Below are positions 13,742-24,839 of a DNA stretch of 64,000 nt, piece after piece. Under the pieces are notes generated by a model. The model saw only the letters and a program-made list of their open reading frames with translations. It did not search any database and was not told the origin of the DNA. Each line of letters opens with the position of its first letter. The stretch's first letter is position 1. Both the position numbers and the translations under genes were made by a program. The DNA comes from Siphonodentalium dalli (taxonomy: Eukaryota > Mollusca > Scaphopoda > Gadilida > Siphonodentaliidae): contig CP136069.1 of the NCBI GenBank assembly GCA_032622095.1, positions 202,600,690 through 202,664,689 of the forward strand, written 5' to 3'.

Positions 13742-14541
13742 AAGGCAAAGTAGAATTACCGCCCTTTTACTACAAGACTCAATCCAGACTGGATACATTC
13801 GTTATCCCACGCGAATAAATATACAAATCACCGTGATGGATTTGCAAACGCAAGTGACCCTGGCGGAATGAGTCAAAGGTTGTTGAAACTGTGCGCATCC
13901 TCGCTAGCTGGTTCACTAGAATTTTCTTTCAAGAAATTTCCGACAAAATCATTCTTCTTGCTCAATTTACTCGAAAGAGTCCATTGTTTACCTGATATAA
14001 ATGCGAAGTTGAATGTCAGAATATAATTGTAAGGGTCTATAGATATATACCAACACATTCATCGGCGTACAAAATGTCATCGTCCATACCAAACGACATA
14101 TCTGACATAATATGGTTATGAACTGTAAGACCTGAACCAAAAGCCTAAACACAGTTGTGCTCAGTGTATACTCATGCATGCCATATATATGATTTTGTGG
14201 GGGCGGACACGCATCAGTTGGCCACGGGATAGGTTGCGGGTGCTTGTGGAACAGGCAATTACTCATTGAGAGTCAATTAAACCATGATGCAATATATATA
14301 TACCAAGGGAATGGCCACCTTTAAGCCTTTTTGTCTTACTGCCAAATCCCTTTCTCTAATGTTGAATTGTTAATGTTCTTATATGTGCTAGTTCTTGAGA
14401 ATAAATATGTTTTGTCAAGACAAATTCCTGTTGTCACTGGTTTTGTATGCGAAAATGACGATGTTCCATTATTTTCCACCCGAAATCCCCACACCCACAT
14501 CATTTGACACAAATTGTTGATTAATCGCATCTAAAACGTAA

Positions 14542-14995
14542 GTGCAGAAATTAAAAGCAATAGCTTATCATTTACACTCCCCACATCCCCTCCCTATACT
14601 GCATATCAGACTCACAAACGTTTGATATGTCACCTCACACTCTTATCTATACCGATCTATACTTCGTTCCGATATACTAAATCTATTTTCAATCAATTTC
14701 TTTCTATTATTCCATAAGAAAAAAAATCTCATTTTGATATATCTATCGATCCAGCCCACACTGTGAGTAGCTAAGTAACATATATACCAACAACGATCTT
14801 CTAAACTTAGTATGAACTTAACTACCTATAGTATTATGTTATCCTTCTCACAGTGTGGGCCTATTCACACGTAATCGGAAACGACCCCCATAAGCTTTAT
14901 GCTTGATGTCGGATCCCCTCCATAAACCCATATTCATGATTCACATTTTGTAACATTATTGTATTGAATTATATGGAATAAATACTGTTTACATC
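14542..14995 (+). mobile_element. 454-bp retroposon (SINE- or LINE-tail-like) with 8-bp target duplication
   Basis: It is flanked by AAACGTAA (14534-14541 and 14996-15003). A1 has a single AAACGTAA at the matching site (~3435). The 3' end reads GGAATAAATACTGTTTACAT, shared with 13709-13741 and ~22610-22690. There is no ORF. An internal 105-bp unit (14755-14859) is bounded by CCCACACTGTGAG and its exact complement, so a smaller inverted-repeat element may sit inside. I could not identify clear pol III A and B boxes, so SINE versus LINE 3' tail is unresolved. Confidence 0.7.
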
Positions 14996-16065
14996 AAACG
15001 TAATCATAGCTAGATAGCACTTGGTATTGCTATAACATTTGATCGATTAACGTGAATTTAACGACATATATTATGTTTTGATGGATTCCAGAATTTTATT
15101 TACAAAAACAGGTGTTTTTTACCTCAAAACGAACACTGGAACAATGAGATAACCAGTGGAACTTTCACAACATGTCAGCATTACTCTAGGGTTCTGGTTA
15201 ATTCCCAACACAAAAAAGGTGAAATGTTATTCCTAGAGCTAAATTACAGTTTTCACTGATTTTATTTACGAGAAAGTTTTTCCCCCCAAAATCTCAGTTC
15301 GCACAGATTTTTGTTTCTGGCTAACTCAGTTGTCTCCCCATATCCGTGAGACCATTTTGATATAAAATACGTCTTGGTGGTCGTCGACATGATTCAACTC
15401 GAAACATAAGGCCCTTTTCTGGTCTCTGCTCCTCCGCGCATGTGGATTCGCTAAACTTGGAACTCGTACTATATGTTGCTCAGTTTTAAATTCGTGAACA
15501 AAACTTATGTGTGCCAAAATTAGTACTCAAATAATTTAAATACGAGTAAGGTACAAACTACGTGTGTATATGTAGAACAATTACATCGTCCTATCTAGAC
15601 CAAGTCTTCCCGGTCCATAATATAATAGCTTGGGATATTGGTTGGTTTGGTGATGTTTGATGCTGCTCTATATACTTTACGCCCATAATCGTGGGCGCTA
15701 GTTATCTTCCTTGTACTTCTTCGGATTAGGTGAAATGGAAGCTTTGCGTATAGGACATGGAGTGCAGCTTTTCTCTTGCATGATGATATCGAACATGTAT
15801 ACATATATACCAGAGGTCCCTTAAATGTCAAAGCAATGAGATTTATAAGTAAATAATACCGCGTGCCTAAAATGTACCTGGAAATGTTCGATACTTCCTA
15901 CCATTTAACATGAAATTTCGGTTCTGCATCATTCGGGTATGACTGTATTGACAATAACCATAATAGATGCTAATATTCAGTGCACAAGTAACCTGGAATC
16001 AAATCAAAGACAAATCAAAAAGATTGAACATTGTAAACAAGTGAACACTGCAACTAATACCAACA

Positions 16066-16810
16066 CGGAGTTATCTTCCCTACACCAACACAATGACGTT
16101 ACGCTTACTGTGAACTCGTCTCCATGGTCACATGTCACTAAAGTGCACATCCGTGTATATGGATTTGACACTAAATTGACCATTCGCGTTCAAACTCAAA
16201 GGGTTAAATATTATTTTAGGCTTAGTCCTAAGTCGTAATGCGAGATCGGGTCGGTGGTCACGCAGGCATACATTCGTACAAAGCTAATTCGTACACTGGT
16301 TCATATGCACAATTAACTTTTTGGTATTACTATAGGCTCTAGGCCTACTAGTTGATGCTGGTTGATGTCTGAAAAAAAGATAAATTTAATTTTGTGTAAT
16401 TTTGTAATCTATTATAGGCCCTAACACTGGCCCTAGTTATTTTTTGTTGTAATTCCAGGGGATTCAACATATTTTTCATATACTCACACAGACGACTAGG
16501 CTGGGTTATAAATTTATCAATATAATCACATCATATTCTACCTTTGTTGATTGCTTAGAGTTCAATTTAGATGAAATTATCGCTGAGTACTGCTGATTAT
16601 CGCATAATTATCAGCCAAGAAAATATTTTTCTTGCACATGTTTGTAAACAGGAAGTAACATAGAGCGGTTGGTCGTTTTTACAGAGGGGACCAACATAAA
16701 GCTTTCGGGTTTTGTGGTGGGTGTCTAAAATTTTATGAAAACAAAATTCAATAAAGGGTGGGCGGGTGTAAAAAAAAATGGCAATGTCAAAAAAACACCC
16801 CCACGTCTCG
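16066..16810. other. Interval without assigned feature
   Basis: This sequence separates A2 from A3 and is not A-repeat. A stretch near 16740-16805 (GGGTGGGCGGGTGT, A-run, ACACCCCC) resembles the central part of the W elements, possibly a relic. The 99-codon frame at 15939-16238 crosses the A2 boundary and has no recognisable motif. I see no gene. Confidence 0.4.
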
Positions 16811-17969
16811 CAACTTTGTTACGGCCCCCTGTACCAGCATTAAAAATGGTGATTCGATTACAACCAACAATGCATCGAACGTTGCCATTTTTAATGAATA
16901 CTTTTGCTTGATTACTGCCCATCCGAACGAAGGAACAGTAGAATTACCGCCCTTTTACTACAATACTCAATCGAGACTGGATACATTCGTTATTACACGC
17001 GACTAAATATACAAATCACCGTGCTGAATTTGCAAACGCAAGTGATCCAGAGGGAATTAGTCAAAGAATATGAAACTAAGTGCATCCTCGCTAGCTGGTC
17101 CACTAGAATTTGCTTTCAAGAAATTTCATACAAAATAAAACCAATATTCGAGCTCGAAAGAGTCCATTGTTTAGCTGATCTAAATGCGAAGTTGGATGTC
17201 AAAATAGTAATGTATGTGTCAATAGATATATACCAACACATATTCATCGTCGTACAAAATGTCATCGTCCATACCAAACGATATAGCTGACATAATATGC
17301 TTATGAACTGTAATATGTGAACCAAAAGCCTAAACAAAATTGTGCTCAGTCAAAGCAATGAGATTTATAAGTAAGTATTTTATTCATAACATGTCAATCC
17401 ACAATAATACTGTTAAACCATCGGTTGTCACACATGTAACTATTAAAGTTATTTATCGATAACCTAAGTTTCTTGATTACTTTCCTCGCTACAGAAATGA
17501 CAGCAGCGTCGAGTGACCACGCCTTTTACGGGTGCCTAAAAATGTACATGGAATTTGTTCGATGCATCAGACGATTTAACATGAAATTTCGTTCGGATAT
17601 GATTGTATTGACAATAACCGTATTAGATGCTAATATTCAGTGCACAAGTAACCAGACAAATCAACATGATTGAACATTGCAAAGAAGTGAACACTGGAAT
17701 TCAAACCAACACGGGTTTGTGTCAACGCAGTCGAATATATCAATCCCACGTGCAACTATACAGCTGCCATGTGCGTGATAATTTGCTAATAGCAAATCAA
17801 ATACGCTGAATTTCCGACGCCATTTCGTCACTCGATGATCACCAGTTTTGAGTGACAGGTGTCTCTGTCAACTTATTGTGTCTTATTTGTCGGAAATAGT
17901 CTCAATGCTATACGCACGTTATAATTCCAACTTCTACTTTTTGGATGTTCTCCTTTGAAATGACGGATT

Positions 17970-18121
17970 AAATTACAAGATATAACTTTTGTTTCGTTTA
18001 AGGTTATGAGTTATAACCGAAACATTTGAAGATACATTTTCTACAAATGCGCATTATAAATTTATCTTCAAACTGTTCGGTTATAACTCCATAAACTTAA
18101 ACGAAACAAGAGTTATTTCTT
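17970..18121. mobile_element. Second copy of the ~150-bp palindromic MITE-like element
   Basis: Arms carry AAACGAAACAAGAGTTATTT and its diverged complement. It sits in the same A-repeat position as 4731-4879, so it was part of the unit before amplification. Confidence 0.65.
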
Positions 18122-18806
18122 AAAGAACGCCTTGTTTTCCATATCATTTTGATTTGTCGCGCTATCAGAAAATGCATGTAGACAATAAATTGAAAGATCT
18201 TCACTATTCACTATACCTGCTTCTATCATGGTAACTGATAGAACATTTTGAAGACAGATTAATCGCAGACACGTCAGAGATTAAGCACATTCGGGGGTTT
18301 ACGTCAACACACGGTCTCGACATGTAAAGTCCGTTATGGAAGAGTAACGGAATGGGACTAGATCAAGAACAGCATCATCCCAGCCGATATCCGATGTTGT
18401 GGACCGAGAAGACTTGGTCAAAATCCTATCACTTGCATACATTTACAAACCAAGATTAAGGGGTGTCCACTCTGAGTTATGACAGGAGGTGGAAAGCTCA
18501 TATTGACCTACACAGAAATTGTTAAGTTAGTACATCACATGAAGGAATCTATACTATATGAAGACCAAGAATATTATATATCAATGCAAATAAAAGTGTC
18601 AAAAATATGACTTCAATCATAGATTTAGGAGAGAAATTTTGCGAACAGTGTTCTCGTCAAATACACAAATTGGAAAGTGGAAGTGAGTAACCTCTACAGT
18701 AGGTACAATATCTGAAGTAGTAACTGGGTGGCAATTAAATTGAATTCAATATTGCTTCAAGAATCTCAACATTATGATAGGTGTGTTCAAGAAATGGTGA
18801 GACCAC

Positions 18807-19378
18807 CAGGGGGGGGGGGGGGGGGGGGGTGAACAAATTTCTTCCGGCACGTATTTCGGGGTGGGTGGGTGGTCAAAGCCGCCAACAAGCAATTTTTTCC
18901 GCAACTAAAAAAAATAATTCCTGCTTGTTTTTAGTGTTTTGGCAATGAGTTGGGCTTCAAAACCACTTTGAATCAGTTTGAATGAGAGAAATAATGTAAT
19001 TCTAACTGGTAAACTGACTGCAGGCAGTTATCGTGTTGTATTTTGTTGCAAATTTTGAAATCCAAGATGGCCGCTGGCAGCCATGTTTTTTTGGCCGAAT
19101 GACCTCAAAATTACTCATTCCTATTTACATGTCCATGTTAACATCCATGATAAATAGTATGCACAGAAATTCATATACAGCTGTTTACAGTGAATTTCCC
19201 CCCGCAAATCTCTGTTTTAGTGTTAAAAGGGGGGGTGGGTGTAAAAAAATGGTCGGAAAAAACTGCCTAAAACGGAAAAAAAATTGGCGGTGGGGGTGGG
19301 TGGGTACAAAAAATGATCGAAAGGGAAAAAATGCCATACGTGCCTGAAATTTTTTTCCGACCCCCCCCCCCCCCCCCC
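18807..19378 (+). mobile_element. Element W1: poly-G/poly-C bounded, TGAGACCAC duplicated
   Basis: TGAGACCAC stands at 18798-18806 and again at 19379-19387. Between them is a 572-bp element starting CAG plus 20 more G and ending in 18 C. The ends are inverted: both continue inward to GGCACGTAT within ~30 bp. W2 (57915-59491) has the same ends, with GTTTAAAC duplicated, so an 8-bp hAT-type duplication (GAGACCAC) fits both. The interior has an AAGATGGCCGCTGG stretch. The 104-codon frame at 19033-19347 is not conserved intact in the other copies, so I do not call it a gene. Confidence 0.75.
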
Positions 19379-20425
19379 TGAGACCACGAGCTGTTACTTC
19401 AAGGAATTAGCACATATGTTGGTATTTTGTCCACTGAAGCTGGCCACAGTGTTAGAGACAGCTTGGAATTTGGCTATAGACGTGTGACCTAAAAGTGAGG
19501 CTAAAACTCATCTGAGCTCAGTGTTTTATATAAATTGTTGCAAATCGGATGTTTACCATTTGTCAACAAACACCTAACATAATGTTGAGATTATTAATGT
19601 CACATTTACATTTTTGAATTAATGTATTTGTTAATCTCATAAAAGTACATTCGATGGCTCGCAAATTACATTTACGTATAGGCACATTAATTGCTCAGTT
19701 TTGATATTCAATGAAGATGATGATATGAGAAACTCAAGATAGATCCAAAGAAATACTTTGTTGAAAATGTGTTGCCATTTTAGCTGGATATAAGCAAAAC
19801 GTGCATTTCCCCTTAAATGGTTCATCATTGCCACAATGTGTTGCCATCAAAGTCGTGTACCAGCCTTTTATTTCAATCCTGAAAACCATTTAAGACGGTG
19901 CTGTGAATGCTGAATACTAAGTGATAATAGCCAGGACCCAGCCAACCAAAAACATTGGGGTGAGACACCCCACTATTATAATTTACGGGACGCTTAGCGG
20001 TCGGATATGGTGTATATGTTAGGATGTAGTGAGATCAACATTACTCACCAGTAAGCGAATAAGGATTAGACAAACGATTATATCCCTTCCAAAATTTAGA
20101 TCCAGATGTCACTCCCCCAATGCAATATACGACACGAGAGTGAAATCTCATCTACGGACTAAATACTGTGCATTAGGGGGCCTAACAATTTTGTTTCTGA
20201 AGTATAGTCCATACACTGGCTATGGGCATGGTCTCTTTATTTGTTCGTGATTTTCACAGAATCGGACATAAGCGACTCTAATAAGTGTGTAAAGTGTGCA
20301 CTTGGTAAGAGTGGGTACTTAATGAAACTGCGTAAATTTCTCAGAAATTATATGATGCATGCTTGGGGTCGTGACTGGGTGGACTGATGACGGCCCAAAG
20401 AATGCCGCCATGCTCATTTTCTTAA

Positions 20426-21017
20426 AGGGGTACTGTACCCAAGATGTTGTTGTTGGTTTCTATAATCCCCGAGTCGGAGAATAAGTTAACAACTTTTCCA
20501 TTTTTTGAAAGTCTGTTGAGTACGAAGTATTGTTACGGATGGCAAATTTACCGGAATGCAAAAATACAAATTGTCGTTGTCGAGTAATTTTTGTAAAGTT
20601 TTCAACCAAATGAATCAAATAAACATTATATTATATTCTTAGTAGTCCCATATACTCATTTAAGTTAGTGTACCGTCACTAGTCAATGAGTGGCTTGGGT
20701 TTTCTCCCCGTATAAGCATAATGTTTCAAACGATCGTGTGTGCAATTGTTTTCCTAATCCAGTATCCCTCAATTATAATTTGATTACGTTTTGTACACGG
20801 AAATTCGAATTTTAAGAGACGCCATTTTATGGCTGGAGCCATAAAATCAATTTATATTAAATTATTAACTTTTAAATTATTAAATTTTAAGATAGCCTAT
20901 TAACCTGAGCGTTTACAGAATACATCTTCGACTCAAATTACTTATATTTCTATATAGTATCGATAATAGATCGTTGTTGTCACCGGGAATTTATTGAAAA
21001 TGGCGTACAGTACCCCT
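20426..21017 (+). mobile_element. Kolobok-like MITE, copy 1 (TTAA target)
   Basis: This 592-bp element starts AGGGGTACTGTACC and ends with the complement of AGGGGTACTGTAC. It is flanked by TTAA at 20422-20425 and 21018-21021. The copy at 54508-55099 has the same length, ends and flanks and differs by only a few bases, so the family moved recently. A TTAA duplication with 5'-RRG...CYY-3' ends is the Kolobok pattern; piggyBac also uses TTAA but normally begins CCY. There is no coding sequence. Parts of the interior form short inverted repeats (ATTTTATGG and CCATAAAAT). Confidence 0.85.
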
Positions 21018-21021
21018 TTAA

Positions 21022-22600
21022 GTTCGCTATTTTTGGATTTCATGGTAAAAATATAACTGTGCTATAAACTATGATATTTCTTTTATACAGTGTATGGTGT
21101 GACACCATGTTATATTTTTATATGAAAACTTGTCCCCTCCAAAATGGCCACATAAAGTGGGAAAATTGATGATTTTCCATACATGTCGCCTACATCATTT
21201 CCGATTTTATCCAACTGGTGACCATTTCTTCAGTTCTAACAACAAATCACCTAGGCATCACATTAGTTGTTTTTTTTTATCATAACCTTGATTGTCTACT
21301 CAAAACGCGATGATTAAAATGAAGTGGTATGAATCTTCGCCTAAATAGACTCTTTTCTTTTCTAACTATCTCCTTAAAGAAAATTAGAATTAATCGGGGA
21401 CGAAAATGGGTATGATCATTATATACGGTATTTATATCTAACACAGTTGACCCTCTTTCTGTCATGTAGAAGGTGAATGTAGTAGATTAATTTGCTTCTT
21501 CCAGATAAACAATGGCCATGTTATGACACATTTCTATTAGTTGTCTTACCGCAATGGCTCAAAATGCGAGTTTATATGACAATTATTGTCCAAATAAGTA
21601 TCGTGAAAATTCGCCAAACAATATATTTTTATACGTCAAATAACCTGTCCGCCACAGAAGAACGATATATCGGTGTTCGATATTTGAATGAATGTACTCC
21701 AATTTAGATATCCGGAGTTACTAATATCTTCTTGTAATTGAGATGGCCGCCAATGTAGCGGAATGTCGAAATGTGATAGTAAATACATATATTTCCGCAA
21801 TGTATCACAGCGTGTAAGAATGACACATATGCATATCATTATAATACACAGGCTTCCGGTGAAAACATACCATTCACTATATAAAATAGAAATATATGTT
21901 CAAGCAAGTTAAGTATATGGACTTGTGCCAAACTCGATTCTTATATTATGTAAGTTATTTAATAGAAACCAACATGGTATGTGGAGATAAAAGTGATGTT
22001 GCCAACTTCAGGCGCTGTCAGCTACCAACTCTCAACTGATGCATGTGATCACCATACATTCTTTCATATCGATAACGATTGAATATATCTGGTCGTATAC
22101 TAAAAGTTCTAGCGACAAAGGTCAGGCTTAGTTGATGAACGGGGTCGTGTAGTCCTTGAAGTTACACGGACTTTGTCTGACATAATATCCATAAGTTTTC
22201 GTAAAATGAGTCCGTGTATGGGTACTATTGATTGGAATGGAAAATCGACATAACATGCTCAGACACCGGCTTCTGACATTCTTGCAACCACATATGTGTA
22301 GGAAGAAATGCTGTTGATTGTCTCGTGATTATACTGCATCGTGTCACCAGTTAATACTAAGTACGTACCGGCACATTTCTACAAGTGCATTAATATGACG
22401 ACCAAGATAGGATCGTGACAAATTTAAACTAGAACTCAAGCAATATATGTTCTTGTATTACAGTGATATTAGCATATTTTTGTATCACTACATTTATGTA
22501 TAGACATAATTGGTCTCGCATACAAGTAACGATAATGTGTATCTGAACCAACACACCCTCGTTAGGTGGGGTGAATATAAAATTAGTCCAGGAAATGACT
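21022..22600. other. Interval without recognised feature
   Basis: AT-rich sequence with no long frame, no repeat shared with the rest of the window and no clear inverted termini. Nothing further can be supported. Confidence 0.5.
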
Positions 22601-22609
22601 CACATAAGG

Positions 22610-22690
22610 CTGCACAGTTGATGTCGAATCCGGTCCACGATTACACGTATGCTTATTGTTGTATTATTCATGGAATAAATACTGTTTAAA
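22610..22690 (+). mobile_element. Retroposon 3' fragment, same family as 14542-14995
   Basis: It shares the CATAAG...TTGATGTCG...ATCC block and the terminal GGAATAAATACTGTTTA with the insertion at 14542-14995, in the same order and spacing. No target duplication could be found, so it may be truncated at both ends or old. Confidence 0.5.
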
Positions 22691-22784
22691 CTAAAGTATG
22701 TCTGATCAAACTGGACTTCTTATCAAGTGAACATCTATGGAGCGCTTATTACGATAGCCTGCCAATAGATTTTTGCTGAAGTTT

Positions 22785-23100
22785 ATCCCCCGTGTGGGCC
22801 CGGGGTAGAATGTGTAAACCGCCCCACTGCGAAGGGTTTAATATCCTTAATGTGGCACCCTGTTTGCCGTGGGCTGCATCCCGTGAGGTTTGGTGTATGA
22901 GTCCTGGAGGTGCTAGGTCGGTTGTATCACGTGAGGCATCGACCTGCGGATACGACTTAGCTCATGGTCCTCTTTGGTCCTACATCTCTTCAAGACGGGT
23001 GGTTGAGTTGACCCGGCTCAAATAATCTGCTATTCACGCCTCTCCACAGTGTGTCCGATACAATGTTTTTTTGTCATATGTGGCATTGCTCGTCTTGTGT
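22785..23100 (+). repeat. GC-richer, repeat-like stretch upstream of the open frame
   Basis: Local GC is well above the window average. The stretch begins around CGTGTGGGCCCGGGG and contains GGTTGTATCACGTGAGGCAT. Its composition and abrupt edges suggest a mobile-element 5' region or an untranslated leader rather than unique host DNA. It has no second copy in the window. The 77-codon frame within it lacks recognisable features. Confidence 0.35.
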
Positions 23101-23105
23101 TTTAG

Positions 23106-23660
23106 GTATGTTTTCTGGGGGGTTTTTCTACATGGGGTGCTTCTGTTCTATCCAGTCTCTTTTGTGTTCGTCCTGAATGGGACTATGCATTCAGGATACA
23201 AATATGTAAGGCGGAGAAACAATTATCGAATATAGATGCTAAGAAAATAGCTGGTGCCCGAACATCAATTTCTCAAGCTGTCGTTTCTAGAAAAAAGTAT
23301 GGTGGTGCCGGCACTCAGACAGAGAGGCAAACAACACTTGCCAGTATATCACTAGCAACACAAGTTCAAGAGAATGATCTTACTCCTGTTCCAGAAACTG
23401 TCTCACATGCAATGGATACAGCTACTGCAAATTTTGCGCTTGCTCCAAAACCAACTAAGGAAGTTGATTTCATTGTTCCAAAACAGAAATCTTTCAACAG
23501 TTTCGACTCACAGAAAAACAGGTTGACCCTTGAGAATTCAAAGTTCACTACGATGTTTCTAGAGAAAGTTTTAAGTTGGAAGGAATGGGACTCCATGCAT
23601 GTTGTGTGGAGAGCGGCTGTCCTCTGGGCGAGAGAGTCAACCACTCGATTGTCACCTTGA
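23106..23660 (+). CDS. Unrecognised open frame, 184 codons, possible terminal exon or element ORF remnant
   Basis: The frame is open from just after a TAG at 23103-23105 to a TGA at 23658-23660. It has no start codon until Met at 23412. The upstream TTGTGTTTTAG could be a 3' splice acceptor, making this a last exon. The translation has coding-like composition: a basic start (RPEWDYAFRIQICKAEK), a Ser/Thr/Gln-rich, probably disordered middle (GAGTQTERQTTLASISLATQ), then a mixed segment (LTLENSKFTTMF and FLEKVLSWKEWDSM). I do not recognise a family. The frame is single-copy here and stands beside the D1 duplication edge, not inside it. Gag-like or ORF1-like protein of a retroelement is one possibility, a host exon another; both are inference. 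Confidence 0.45.
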   Translation, partial: VCFLGGFSTWGASVLSSLFCVRPEWDYAFRIQICKAEKQLSNIDAKKIAGARTSISQAVVSRKKYGGAGTQTERQTTLASISLATQVQENDLTPVPETVSHAMDTATANFALAPKPTKEVDFIVPKQKSFNSFDSQKNRLTLENSKFTTMFLEKVLSWKEWDSMHVVWRAAVLWARESTTRLSP

Positions 23661-23930
23661 TGAATTGATTAAGATTTACGCCAGATTCAATAGATATTAA
23701 TATGACCATATGCTAGCGTAATTAACGAACCGCAGCTAAACCACGCGCATAAGCTAGAATATAGCTGTGCCTTTTATATTATAAAAATAACTTCATAGAT
23801 ACGTATTCCCATAAAATAAGATTCTCTTTTGCCTTAAATCGTGGTGTGATTATGACTAATTTCACTCCAGACATTCACAAGGGTTCATCGAAAGAGTTGG
23901 TCCTATAGCTAGCAATGTCGTGTATAAATT
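23661..23930. other. Spacer between the open frame and duplication D1
   Basis: No feature seen. It ends at TAGGACAATCATAAATC, which also marks the start of D2 at 36253. Confidence 0.5.
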
Positions 23931-24839
23931 AGGACAATCATAAATCAGGGCATGTGAGAAATCAGAGATTCACAATGCAAACAGACTACGGGCTCACCAC
24001 CTCAGACTTAAAACCTGAATAAAAAACTTTTAAAAGCCGTTCCTCTTGCACAAATTATTAAAGATATAAACTCCCAACATCCAACTGAAATCATTCAGAC
24101 GTCAAGCTTGTTGTTTGTTGTCGAGATGGGAGTATTGTACTGAAATTAACCATTATATTATTGAAACGCTGTGTGCGCAATCCGATCATGATGTGTACAA
24201 TACGATCAAGCTTGTCGATTTCATTATGTTCATTTTGTTCATAAAATGTCAGTTCAATTTCAACGAAACTCGACGAACAACGCCATCGTGTAGCTTTCAC
24301 CATCGACTGAATTCGCGATAATCTAAATGTATCATCCGCTTTGTTCATAAGTATATGTTCCTTGTCGATTCATGCACATATAAGGATATCTAAGGATTAT
24401 CAGACTCACGAATGTACTATGTAATATTAGGATAATTTAAACGCGATATAATAAAGTTTTCATGCATCACGTATTTTAATTTCTATACCAGTATTGTCCC
24501 CGCCCTGCCAGAGTGATTGAGATTTACCCCATTGCACACGAGATTTTAGGCCACTCCAATACAAATACTTGACAGTCATTAATATGTCATAATGAATGAA
24601 CTTCACTGTGCATAAATCCGATAGAAACTCCCCTCATATTGGAACGCCAGCAAATAAAAGACACACACGTTAATTTCCTATTACGATATTAATACTTTAA
24701 GCCCACAGATCAATTGTGCGACAAAAGTGGTCGCTAAAATTAAATACACCAGTGTCGTATTAGATAACAATTGGTGACGTCACAAAATCAGATATAGTCT
24801 ATATATGACCCAAAAATGTATCCCAGTTACTTCCATGAC

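Larger units (their letters stand above)
10916..16065 (+). repeat. A-repeat, copy A2
   Basis: It is collinear with A1 over most of its length: 11288 matches 40, 12420 matches 1320 and 13610 matches 2520. It carries two retroposon-type insertions absent from A1 (13709-13741 and 14542-14995). After ~16065 it departs from the A sequence. No conserved reading frame. Confidence 0.75.
16811..20380 (+). repeat. A-repeat, copy A3 (deleted and interrupted)
   Basis: It begins at the block equal to A1 ~2517. It lacks the block equal to A1 ~3040-4228, with the junction near 17348. It has ~160 bp of extra sequence at ~17374-17535 and contains W1 at 18807-19378. It resumes after W1 and runs to blocks equal to A1 ~1600-1700 near 20350. 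Confidence 0.7.

Noticed and set aside
22785-23100. GC-richer segment as a tRNA- or rRNA-derived gene
   Set aside because: No cloverleaf, A/B boxes or rRNA-like core could be traced.
24091-24348. 85-codon minus-strand frame overlapping a 68-codon plus-strand frame
   Set aside because: Overlapping antisense frames in AT-rich DNA with no motif; copy at 36414 is explained by D2.
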